In this document: piece by piece, positions 41,351-49,960 of the stretch | Layout of the letters: every line of letters begins with the position of its first letter | Position numbering within the stretch: the stretch's first letter is position 1 | Assembly: GCF_001269985.1 (NCBI RefSeq) | Contig: NZ_BBZB01000002.1 | Location: forward strand, 248,001 to 312,000 | Origin: Pseudoalteromonas sp. '520P1 No. 423' | Lineage (GTDB): Bacteria; Pseudomonadota; Gammaproteobacteria; Enterobacterales; Alteromonadaceae | Reading direction: 5' to 3' | DNA: 64,000 nucleotides | The notes under the pieces: model-generated | The model's input: only the letters and a program-made list of their open reading frames with translations | Database searches by the model: none | What the model was told of the DNA's origin: nothing | Position numbers and translations under genes: made by a program

Positions 41351-43528
41351 TTAAAAGTCTTTTTCGCCAGAAATATGTTCAGGATAACCACAAATAGATC
41401 TTGATGTTTGCATACCTGCCATCGTAGCAGCCTCCACACATCCGGCATTTAATCCTGTTTGGATCCAATCACCTGTTATATAAAAGTTATTAAAGCCTGT
41501 TTTATCTGTTGCTAATCGATATTGACTACTATTAACAACTGACATCACATAACGCTCAGATGGATCTATATTCGCGCGCCAGAATTGGCTATTAAATCTA
41601 TTTTCACCCACTTGATTTTCAGGGTCGATCAAAATTGACCAATCAAACTCACCAGGTTGAGCCACGTCTGTCCAAAGGTTATATATTGAGTTTTTTAAAT
41701 TACCAATGGCATTATTTTTAACTTCCAACTTACATTGCACAGCAAACTCATGTTCCGTTTTTGGAGGGAAATTACTTACAGGCAACACACTGCAAAAATA
41801 AGCAACATTTTTAGGTTCAAGTGAAGTCGGCCAAGTTTCTTTATCAAGTAACTGATCCATTGAAGCCCAAGTATCAAATGGTTCAACAAAACCACTCAAA
41901 ACTGGCTCTTCACCATTATTAGGGGTATATTGCCAACCTAATTCATCTAATGTTTTATCATTCCATACCTGATAGGCCTGAGTAACCACAGTTTTCACTT
42001 TATCACTCATGGTTTTTAAATCGGGGCTTTTATCTAATAAGTCAGCGCAAATAAATGGTAAAGAACCTACCGAGATACCAAAAATAACCTTATCAAAATC
42101 AATGCCATTTTTAAGTGTTTTTTGTGGTAAGTCTTGGCCAAAATATGTTTTATAAACTTGGGGCCAATTAGTCCAAAAAGATTCTAAATTAATATTGTTT
42201 TGTTGTAGTAAATCAGCTTGTTCATCATTAATTTGATTGTAGTTAGGTCTATCTGGCCAACATGCTAATTCTAATTCATAACCTTTAACTGGCACGTTAA
42301 CTAAAGGGTTATAATCAGTAACGCCCTCTTTTAAAGCAACTTGTTGGGTGATCTGTATGGTATCAACAGTATTACCTTGAGCTGTGATGCTTTCTACTTT
42401 ATTAAAGTATTCAAATTTAACGCCTCTATCTTGCAGCGCCTGATAAAATGGTGTGAAAATGGTGTCACCCATACCTGCTTGCATTTTCCACATAATGGCA
42501 CCTTTATAATTGAGTGCAATGCGCATCATGCAGCGTATTATAGTGCCCGCTTCAATGTTAGGTTTATCATAATTGCCATCTTCATATGCAAAAACTAAAT
42601 CGTAAAAACCTCTTACAGGTGCTGAATTTACGGTATATTTTTCATTAGCGCCGTGTTCACGTAACCATTGTTTGTAATCCGAATTATTGATGACATTAAA
42701 ACCATGTTTAAAAACATCGTCTTCAATCATGCCAATCAATATTGTTAACCCTAAATCAGCAGATATAAATAAACGTCTGATTTTATCGTTTTCATCTAAA
42801 AGTTCATAAAACTCTGATATGATCCAACGTCTTAATCTTTTTAGTAAAAATTTAATTGCGTTATGATCGTCTGAATTTCTATCTTGTAATTTTGTTGGTA
42901 ACTGTTTTAAAAAAGTTTCTAAATGTTCAAGTGAATATTTTACATCATCCACAAGCTCTTGGCTTTCTACCGATATAAAATTAGCCATTCTTTCAAGCCA
43001 AGACTCATCATCATCGTCATCTCTTTCTGATAATTTATGCTCTGCTGCTTCATTGCGTAACTCAGATACAAAATGTTTGATCCACATATAAGCAGTGCGA
43101 AATAAATCCCAGATATCCAGTTCATCATCAATTTGACCAGGCACTAAATCATTCGTGGGGAACTCTATTGGCCAAGTTTGCCATTTATCTTCGATGTATT
43201 CTTGCAACACAATTGAGCTATGCTGTTTAAACGCATCTTGCCAAGTTTGCAGTGGGGCACCATCTGGGCGATTTAATGCGCCATAGGCCTTTTGAATCGT
43301 GCTAAATGCATTATCGTAAAAACCAAACCATATATGTAAGCCATGCTCTTCAATTCTTTGCGCATAATCAACATTTCGACCACTTGCGCCCTTACCACCA
43401 ATACGCCATCCCATTTGATAAACAGTAATATCGTATTTATCTTGCCAATTTTCTTGCTCAGTTAAATAAAATGCAGCTGTCATGGCCGATACACCACCGC
43501 CTAAAATCGCTATTTTTTCTTGTGTCAT
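41351..43528 (-). CDS. FAD/NAD(P)-dependent oxidoreductase, desaturase/amine-oxidase fold
   Basis: 725 residues. Rossmann dinucleotide motif IAILGGGVSAMTAAFYL at the N-terminus, then MGWRIGGKGASGR and EEHGLHIWFGFYDNAF, as in carotenoid-desaturase/squalene-type flavoenzymes. The C-terminal FAD motif is GDWIQTGLNAGCVEAATMAG. A large acidic insert (about 130-270) makes it longer than typical desaturases (about 500). No signal peptide. It follows the decarboxylase-family gene by 16 bases. The substrate is unknown; an isoprenoid or polyene oxidation is possible but unproven. Confidence 0.8.
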   Translation of the reverse strand: MTQEKIAILGGGVSAMTAAFYLTEQENWQDKYDITVYQMGWRIGGKGASGRNVDYAQRIEEHGLHIWFGFYDNAFSTIQKAYGALNRPDGAPLQTWQDAFKQHSSIVLQEYIEDKWQTWPIEFPTNDLVPGQIDDELDIWDLFRTAYMWIKHFVSELRNEAAEHKLSERDDDDDESWLERMANFISVESQELVDDVKYSLEHLETFLKQLPTKLQDRNSDDHNAIKFLLKRLRRWIISEFYELLDENDKIRRLFISADLGLTILIGMIEDDVFKHGFNVINNSDYKQWLREHGANEKYTVNSAPVRGFYDLVFAYEDGNYDKPNIEAGTIIRCMMRIALNYKGAIMWKMQAGMGDTIFTPFYQALQDRGVKFEYFNKVESITAQGNTVDTIQITQQVALKEGVTDYNPLVNVPVKGYELELACWPDRPNYNQINDEQADLLQQNNINLESFWTNWPQVYKTYFGQDLPQKTLKNGIDFDKVIFGISVGSLPFICADLLDKSPDLKTMSDKVKTVVTQAYQVWNDKTLDELGWQYTPNNGEEPVLSGFVEPFDTWASMDQLLDKETWPTSLEPKNVAYFCSVLPVSNFPPKTEHEFAVQCKLEVKNNAIGNLKNSIYNLWTDVAQPGEFDWSILIDPENQVGENRFNSQFWRANIDPSERYVMSVVNSSQYRLATDKTGFNNFYITGDWIQTGLNAGCVEAATMAGMQTSRSICGYPEHISGEKDF

Positions 43529-43544
43529 TTTATAATCCTTTACT

Positions 43545-44477
43545 TTAAAGGCTCATCGCCGCTTCTTGGTTAAAATCGAATAGAATATTAAAAGGTAATA
43601 AAGGCCTTTGGCTTCCCACCTCTATACCAAACATGTCCGATAGTGGAAACATATCTACCTGATTTAACGTAAATTCAAATTCATGGAAATAAAGTTTTCC
43701 AGTATGAAACTTTTTAATGACTGAAGGGGAGTGCAATACATCTTGATACACTGCATTGGTTGCAGAGCCATCAGGCAGTTGTTTAAATAATAGCTGATCA
43801 ATTTGCGGATTAATAAATCCACTTAATAGTTGTTTATAGACTGAAAAATCCAAATCAAAAAAATCAATTTCATTTTCTAATAAAGACATACCTTCTTCAA
43901 TTAAATCAACAAAATTTTCTATGGGGCTTTCTGTATCTTGTGCCACCATTTTTACATTAAATAACTCGCATGGAGACATTTTGGTATCTGGTGAAAATGT
44001 TTTAAATGCATCCACCGTCATTGAAAAAAAGTCTGGACTACCACCAATATCTGGCATTTTATAATCACATAAGTATTTATTAAATCCCCATGTTTCACGC
44101 CCATTTATGAGTGCATAAACATTATTGACACAAATAAAAGCAGGATACCAATAAATATGATTTACTTTATCGCCCTGCATTTTTGCAACAGGCAACCAGA
44201 TTATGACATCTGTTTCTTGAAAATAACCTTGGCTCGCCCAAGGTTCAGTGGTGGGTTTAATATTTTCAATATCAGTGAAAGTTAACATGCAATATTGACT
44301 GATTGCTTTAAAAGTATAACCGGGTACTAAACCTACAGTTTCATCTAAGTAGGTTTGAATTTTATTTAAATCGCCCTTAATAAAAAAGCCATACATATTG
44401 GCATTTATCATTCTACAAGGAGGTTGAGCTATTACTGAACCCGGAAATTGGGCATATGGCGGTTGTTCTGTTGACAT
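43545..44477 (-). CDS. Acetoacetate decarboxylase-family protein
   Basis: 310 residues. The ADC-fold signature NGRETWGFNKYLCDY places a lysine where acetoacetate decarboxylase keeps its Schiff-base lysine region. PCRMINANMYGFFIKGD and the WYPAFICVNN stretch also fit the ADC-like superfamily. Many members are not acetoacetate decarboxylases but related aldolase-dehydratase or cyclase enzymes. It is the first gene of a two-gene operon with the FAD oxidoreductase and has a good ribosome site (AAGGAT). Confidence 0.8.
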   Translation of the reverse strand: MSTEQPPYAQFPGSVIAQPPCRMINANMYGFFIKGDLNKIQTYLDETVGLVPGYTFKAISQYCMLTFTDIENIKPTTEPWASQGYFQETDVIIWLPVAKMQGDKVNHIYWYPAFICVNNVYALINGRETWGFNKYLCDYKMPDIGGSPDFFSMTVDAFKTFSPDTKMSPCELFNVKMVAQDTESPIENFVDLIEEGMSLLENEIDFFDLDFSVYKQLLSGFINPQIDQLLFKQLPDGSATNAVYQDVLHSPSVIKKFHTGKLYFHEFEFTLNQVDMFPLSDMFGIEVGSQRPLLPFNILFDFNQEAAMSL

Positions 44478-44592
44478 GATACTTATCCTTTGTACTAAAA
44501 ATTAATGAGGCTAACTCTTAAGTTCATTTGTATATTCATGTTTTTGGTAGTCACAATTCATACTCGCAGAATGTCACTATTTCGTAAAGCTG

Positions 44593-44615
44593 AAAAAGGG
44601 GTCGGAGTGAATTAA
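44593..44615 (+). repeat. 23-bp inverted repeat, left arm
   Basis: AAAAAGGGGTCGGAGTGAAT and the following TAA match, in inverted orientation and with one mismatch, the sequence at 45481-45503. The interval of about 870 bases holds a broken ppnP and a small ORF. Similar GGGTCGGAGT ends are, from memory, found near REP-associated transposase elements in marine gammaproteobacteria; this is unverified. Confidence 0.75.
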
Positions 44616-44732
44616 ATTTTAATTTAACAAGTGCCTCTTTATTTCAGTGACTAATTTAAAATTATTCACTTTATCCTTTAATGCATTTCACTTAACCTTC
44701 CAGTCATATTTTAATGAAAAATAAACTTGGGA

Positions 44733-45013
44733 ATGAGTATGTTTGATGTAAATGAGTATTTTGAAGGCAAAGTTAAATCTATTGCTTTAAGGGCGATAAG
44801 CTAAATTCGACAGTAGGCGTAATTGCAGCTGGGGATTATGTTTTTGGTACTTCTCAAAAAGAAGTAATGGCAATAGTCAGCGGCCAATTAATTGTAACCT
44901 TACCAAGTGAAGTAGAGCTGAGTATTTTTAAAACCGGCGAGTCATTTATTATTTTAGCAAATCAAGAATTCAAGGTAACAGTGAAAAACAATACAGCGTA
45001 TTTATGCACATAG
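44733..45013 (+). pseudogene. ppnP: Frameshifted pyrimidine/purine nucleoside phosphorylase
   Basis: Reads MFDVNEYFEGKVKSIA, then a small deletion (in a run expected to encode Phe-Lys-Gly) shifts the frame into a stop. The other frame continues GDKLNSTVGVIAAGDYVFGT ... LPSEVELSIFKTGESFII ... to NNTAYLC, the complete PpnP/YaiE cupin. PpnP phosphorolyses several nucleosides. A single lesion explains the break, so a sequencing error is possible, but it sits among other pseudogenes. Confidence 0.85.
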
Positions 45014-45048
45014 TAATAACTTAGGACATTAAAAATTTGCTGTTGGAA

Positions 45049-45222
45049 CTATTCAACAGCCTGTCTTTTTAGCATAATAGACATTTCTAACCTAATTTCT
45101 TGTAGGTAAGGATCATCATAACCTAAAGTAGAAAACTCATCCAAACATGCTTTGTACTGTGTAATTTTTTCTGACGAAGACTTTGACTGCCCTAAAAATA
45201 CATCTTGCTGATTAAATTCCAT
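45049..45222 (-). CDS. Small hypothetical protein
   Basis: 57 residues (MEFNQQDVFLGQSKSSSEKI ... IMLKRQAVE) preceded by a strong ribosome site (GGAAGAG, six bases before ATG). Charged, predicted helical, no signal or membrane segment. Lies inside the 23-bp inverted repeat interval, opposite ppnP. No family recognised. The strong ribosome site and intact frame argue that it is real. Confidence 0.6.
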   Translation of the reverse strand: MEFNQQDVFLGQSKSSSEKITQYKACLDEFSTLGYDDPYLQEIRLEMSIMLKRQAVE

Positions 45223-45480
45223 AGCTCTCTTCCTTGAAAACCAAATTAATTAACTAGATTTTAGAATAGACCATAGATTTTAAAAGTACCTATTTTATCG
45301 CAATAAGAATGTAATAATGAATTTTTTAATAAAAAATTCAATTAATTTAAGTATATAACAATTTTAGATGAGAATATTTATATAATTAAAAGGCATCTAG
45401 CTAAGGTGAATTTGAGATATATCTTACAAATATATAGGGGGATTTAACGTGAAATTTAGCGTAGCTTGAGGCCCGAATTT

Positions 45481-45503
45481 TTAATTAACTCCGACCCCTT
45501 TTT
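45481..45503 (-). repeat. 23-bp inverted repeat, right arm
   Basis: TTAATTAACTCCGACCCCTT and the following TTT are the reverse complement of the left arm at 44593-44615 except for one base. It lies just beyond the 3' end of the DUF2960 gene. Confidence 0.75.
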
Positions 45504-45508
45504 AGTGT

Positions 45509-45763
45509 TTATTCTGCTTTTGGGTCGCCTTTAATGAAATACAGATCACTAAAGCCCATTTTAATGAATTCTGCATCGCGGTAATTTCTCACTGCTGAAG
45601 AGCCTTTTGAGGTCATTTCAATTGCTTGCACCATTTTCAAATAATGTGTTAAATCTATGCCTTCTTCAGCAGCAACAGCTTCATGCATATTATGAAATTT
45701 GTCATATGCAAAACTGATTTCTTTTGTAACATTCTTATATTTGTAGGTGATCTTACTGGCCAT
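45509..45763 (-). CDS. DUF2960 family protein
   Basis: 84 residues: ITYKYKNVTKEISFAYDKFH, EEGIDLTHYLKMVQAIEMTS and AVRNYRDAEFIKMGF match the small gammaproteobacterial DUF2960 family of unknown function. Soluble, no signal peptide. Intact and monocistronic. Confidence 0.8.
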   Translation of the reverse strand: MASKITYKYKNVTKEISFAYDKFHNMHEAVAAEEGIDLTHYLKMVQAIEMTSKGSSAVRNYRDAEFIKMGFSDLYFIKGDPKAE

Positions 45764-46156
45764 TTATGGGTTCCTATAACAACAAACTGAACAACATCAG
45801 TCCTAATATGACTATTTTAAGCCTTTATCTGTCTATATTCAGCTTTTATTTACGATTGTTTTATTTAAAACGTGAAAGGTCTCTAATTTCTACACTAATA
45901 TTATCAAGTGCTATTGCGTCGATTTAAATACGCCAAACTTTATACCTAAATAATTAATTCTCATGACAGTTAATACTCCTAATACAAACGAGATCTCTAT
46001 TTGTATTCCCCATAAAATCAAACAAAATCAAACACATTCAATAATATATAAAAACTACTTGTATCAGCAATAAAACCCATTATTCCTACAGCTGAAAAAC
46101 GCAAAAACTCAAACATACTCAACCTCTATCTTGTTAGAAATAAGTATGCTCTAACT
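45764..46156. other. Intergenic region with no clear gene
   Basis: About 390 AT-rich bases. A 20-codon minus-strand stretch near 45870-45930 (AIALDNISVEIRDLSRFK, then stop) looks like the tail of a lost gene, but nothing upstream supports it. Otherwise I see nothing. Confidence 0.35.
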
Positions 46157-46200
46157 GGTGTCTATAAAATGTCATTTCTATTGATGACATTTTATAGACC
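46157..46200. repeat. 15-bp perfect inverted repeat before the GT2 pseudogene
   Basis: TCTATAAAATGTCAT (46161-46175) and its exact complement (46184-46198) flank an eight-base loop, about 50 bases before the dead glycosyltransferase ATG. It may be a terminator without a T-tract or an operator left from the ancestral operon. Confidence 0.5.
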
Positions 46201-46247
46201 TTACCTTGTGTATCTTAGCCATATTGAATTAATACATGAGAATGACA

Positions 46248-47280
46248 ATGCCATTAATTAGTGCACCTAAACAGTTATTTCAAAAAAGAAGGCATATAAA
46301 AACATCACTTTAAGTATTTTAGTGCCTGTTTATAATGAATCTGAAATGCTGACAACTTTTCATCATGAAGTATGTCAAGTCGCCGCAAGTCTGCCAGATG
46401 AGAATATTGAGCTACTGTATGTAAATGATGACAGCACTGATGATAGTTGGTCACTTCTAGAGTATTTGAAATCTGATATAGTTAATATAAAACGCATAAA
46501 TTTGAGCCTAAATTTTGGCAAAGAAGCCGCTATGACAGCAGGGCTTGATTTGGTAGAGGGTGAATCAGTTATTTTACTTGATGCCGATTTGCAAGATCCA
46601 CCATCTCTTATCCCTCAAATGTTAGCTAAATGGCGCGAAGGTTTTGATATCGTTAATATGAAACGTACAGAGCGTTTAGGCGAGTCTCGTTTTAAAACAG
46701 CATCAGCACATATTTATTATCGTTTACTTGTAGCCCTTTCAGATGTGCCCATTAAAAAAGATGTGGGTGATTTTAGATTGCTAAGCCGCTGCGTTATCGA
46801 TCATATAAAAAAATTGCCTGAACGTAATCGCTATATGAAAGACATTATGGCTTGACCTGGTTTTAAGCAAACTAACCTTGAATTTGAACGCCCAGAACGT
46901 GTTGCTGGTGAAACCAAATGGTCATTTCTTCAATTAGTTAAGCTGGGTTTATCTGGCATTACCTCATTTAGTGTTAAACCACTCAAAATAGCCACTTGGT
47001 GAGGTGCTAGCATCTCAATGGGTGCGTTTTTATATAGTGTATTTGTTATGTTTAAAACTTTAACTTTGGGCGACCCCGTTGCTGGCTACTCATCAATGAT
47101 GGTAATGTAATTATGGCTAGGCGGAGTACAACTTATTGCGATTGGCGTATTAGGCGAATATATCGGGTGCATTTTTGTGAGTCAAAAGGACGACCATTAT
47201 ATTTAGTTATGGATAGCCATAGCACTAAAGCAAAACATCAGGAGGCTGAATATGGATTAGTCACTCAGCATTTTAGCTAA
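46248..47280 (+). pseudogene. Broken GT2 glycosyltransferase (ArnC/GtrB/DPM1-like)
   Basis: A frameshift follows the first 20 codons. The main frame (46322-46855) then has SILVPVYNESEML, LYVNDDSTDDSW, LNFGKEAAMTAGLD and ILLDADLQDPP, and stops at TGA where Trp is expected (IMA-stop-PGFKQT). Further TGA and TAA stops occur at 46999 and near 47108, plus another frameshift near 47172. C-terminal membrane helices and GEYIG are still legible. These enzymes load sugars onto undecaprenyl phosphate, here probably for the ArnT-like partner downstream. Confidence 0.9.
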
Positions 47281-47941
47281 ATCTGCCATCGGTTTAATTA
47301 TAGCCTTTATCGCCTTTAGACTCGCATCCCTAGGAGCATACCCCTTATACGATACAACAGAAGCCAGATATGGTGAAATTGCCCGTATCATGCTTGAAAC
47401 GCGAGATTGGATCACCCCACAAATTGATTACAACATCCCTTTTTGGGGCAAACCTCCAGTTTATGCATGGTTATGACAGATGCAGTATTAACGCTTTTAA
47501 TCACCTTAGCTATGAGTAGCTATTGGCAAGCATTTAAATATGGTGAAAAAGCATTTTACGGTAACTTATTTTTCATTGCTTTAGCCATAGGTATGTTAGC
47601 AAAAGGCCCTGTGGTAGTGGTTATTGTTGGTATACCTTTAGTAATTTGGAGTATCTGTCAGAAGTGTTTTATACAAGCCTTAAAAAACACTGCCTTGGCT
47701 TAGTGGGATCACTTTATTTTTAGCTTTTTCTTTACCTTGGTATATTTTAGCCGAAATGAAAACACCTGGATTTTTAGAGTATTTTTTATGGGGAGAGCAT
47801 ATACAACGATTTTTAGTATCAGGATGGCAAGGCGATTTATACGGTAGTGCACACAAAGAAGCTAAAGGCACTATATGGCTAGCCATGGCTTTTCCTTGGT
47901 CATTTATTTTGTCTCATAGAGCTTCCTTGCGAGGGCATTAA
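47252..47941 (+). pseudogene. Broken ArnT/PMT-family glycosyltransferase
   Basis: Starts MD-TAG-SLSILAK with GGAGG upstream; the TAG is probably a changed tryptophan codon. LYDTTEARYGEIARIMLETR and WITPQIDYNIPFWGKPP are the classic N-terminal ArnT motifs. A deletion then joins this to MTDAVLTLLITLAM. A frameshift near 47700 separates it from KTPGFLEYFLWGEH and WQGDLYGSAHKEAKGTIW. The C-terminal half is gone, replaced by a truncated transposase. ArnT-like enzymes add sugars to lipid A or proteins. Confidence 0.9.
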
Positions 47942-49017
47942 TTTAGACTCGACAAGTATTCATGTTGATGGTAATTATGAGCATGACAACGACAGTAAAG
48001 CAGTAAAACTAGTTCGAGGTTACAGTCGAGACCATCGCCCAGAGCTGAAACAATTCAATCACTTGACGAACAGAAGCAGTTATTTATTTCTCGTGCCCCA
48101 CAAAAGTTAAAACAAGTAAACACGCAATAGCTCAGCAGCATACCCTCGACTTTAAGCCGCTTGATAACGGTTATAGCGCAGCATGGCTTGAGTCAAATTA
48201 TGGCGAAGTTAAGCAACGCTGGTTATTAATTAAAAGTGAACAAGCGAAAAAACGAGAGCAACATACGCTAGATAAACGTATGGAAAAAGAATTAAACGCG
48301 GCCCTCAAATCATTCAAAATACTTAGTCGTCAACGTTTTTCTTGTGCATTAGATGCGGATAAGGCATTAAAAACATGGTTAAAATCCTATCGTGAGGTTG
48401 GAAAAAGTGACAGTGAAATACTCAAACACGCTGTATTTAAACAAAGTGCCCGTCCCAAACTAAATCAACAACCCGATAGTTATGAATATCAAATAACAGG
48501 GCTGTTATATTGGTCGTTAAAAAATCGGGAGCAGCGATTGCAGTAAAAAGGCATGTTTATGTTAGCAACCAATGACTTGAGTGAAACACTAACGATAGAG
48601 AAAATGCTTAGCCTTTATAAATCACAACAAAGTGTAGAAAAGGGCTTTAGAGCCCTAAAGAGTCCTGACTTTTTAACCGCGTCTCTTTATTTGAAAAAGC
48701 CAGAAAGGATTGAAGCACTACTGATGGTAATGACGTATTGCTTAATGGTTTATGCCGCATTGGAGCATAAGATCAGAAGAGAGTTAAAGGCTCAGTCAGT
48801 ATATTTTACCAACTTAAAATACAAACCGTGCCAAAATCCAACTGCTCACGGGGTGTTCTTTTGCTTTCAAGGAATTGATGTATTAACAATCAGTGGTGAG
48901 CAACAATTAGTCCTCAATGTGGAGGAGAGGAACAGTATTATCATTAATTGCATGACAGCATCTATCAAGAAATTTATTCCTAAAAATGCTACGGAATGTC
49001 GGATTTATGAACACTAA
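47930..49017 (+). mobile_element. Truncated, frameshifted IS1634-type (IS4 superfamily) transposase
   Basis: The first legible codons are LDSTSIHVDGNYE and VKLVRGYSRDHRPEL, a DDE-transposase region, so the N-terminus and left end are missing. An internal deletion near 48045 and a frameshift near 48125 follow. The C-terminal parts (48163-48546 and 48553-49017) hold KGMFMLATNDLSETLT, YKSQQSVEKGFRALK and PERIEALLMVMTYCLMVYA. A TAA separates the last two. Inactive remnant; its insertion or a later deletion removed the end of the ArnT-like gene. Confidence 0.85.
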
Positions 49018-49070
49018 ATATTATTTTAAAATCAATAGCCTTATAGATTAGGCGCTAAAAGAAATAAGAA

Positions 49071-49328
49071 ATGGAATTTTTGATATTTATCGCTTTGGTA
49101 TTCATTTACTACGCGATTAAAGAGCTAAATGAATCTAAAACAGTTGATGCCACACAGTTTATTAAAAGTATTGATAAGTTAGATCCCCCAATTATTTTTG
49201 AGCATAAATTAAAAACTAGTTGGGGACCTAATTATTGATATACCGCTAAAGTTGGAGATATATCTTTAAAAACAGGATTAACTAAACAGCTAGTTTTACC
49301 CGCTAATGCAGTGCTAATGAAAGTTAAA
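49071..49328 (+). pseudogene. Small membrane-anchored gene remnant
   Basis: A frame starting MEFLIFIALVFIYYAIKELN, an N-terminal membrane helix, stops at TGA (49236) and continues in frame as YTAKVGDISLKTGLTKQLVL to 49328. Either a 55-residue protein or a broken 85-residue one. No family recognised. Confidence 0.35.
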
Positions 49329-49423
49329 CCTGCATGGTCTTATTAAAAAAATAAGTAATCAAATTAAATATTCTGTTTTAGAAAGTTAAAATAATTAAAG
49401 CAGAAGCCTTAAGATACAACACT

Positions 49424-49960
49424 TTATTTCAAAAACTGCGTTTTATCTTGCCTTAAACTAAGCACGTTATTGATATCCAGCTTGGCATTTTCTTTAGAGT
49501 TTTTAACTGCGATGCCTTCGTGTTTTAGTAACCATAATTTTCGCTCTATACCGCCAGCATATCCCGTTAAAGTACCTGAAGCACCTATTACGCGGTGGCA
49601 GGGCACGATAATACTAATAGGGTTACGACCATTTGCACCACCAACAGCCCTCACAGATTTTGGATTATTGATTTTATGTGCAATGTCACCATAAGACATA
49701 GTTTGGCCAAATGGGATATCCACTAAACAGTGCCAGATAGATTCTTGAAATTGTGTGCCTTGCTGATCTAGTGGTAAATTAAATATTTTTCTTTCGCCAT
49801 TAAAATACTCTATTAATTGCAGCTTACAAGCATCTGTTGTTTCATTGCTGTTCGTTGATGTTTTTAAATCATCACCGCAAAAAATAACCTGAGTGATGCC
49901 AATATCAGACGCTTTTATTTCTATTAAGCCTAAAGGGCTATTCATATAATCAGTAAACAT
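49424..49960 (-). CDS. ogt: Methylated-DNA-[protein]-cysteine S-methyltransferase
   Basis: About 178 residues from the ATG at 49960, which overlaps the stop of the upstream gene (TAATG); an in-frame GTG at 49975 is less likely. The active-site motif IIVPCHRVIG and FQESIWHCLVDIPFGQTMSYG are intact. It removes O6-alkyl groups from guanine in a one-shot reaction. Coupled to the Ada-AlkA gene, forming an alkylation-repair operon. Slightly long C-terminus. Confidence 0.95.
   Translation of the reverse strand: MFTDYMNSPLGLIEIKASDIGITQVIFCGDDLKTSTNSNETTDACKLQLIEYFNGERKIFNLPLDQQGTQFQESIWHCLVDIPFGQTMSYGDIAHKINNPKSVRAVGGANGRNPISIIVPCHRVIGASGTLTGYAGGIERKLWLLKHEGIAVKNSKENAKLDINNVLSLRQDKTQFLK

Noticed and set aside
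45764..46156. Gene tail IDAIALDNISVEIRDLSRFK on the minus strand
   Set aside because: Only 20 codons bounded by stops, with no upstream continuation in any frame.
46248..47941. Possible use of TGA as tryptophan (alternative code), since several TGA stops fall where Trp is expected
   Set aside because: TAA and TAG also interrupt the same genes, frameshifts are present, and intact genes use TGG for Trp and TGA as stop.
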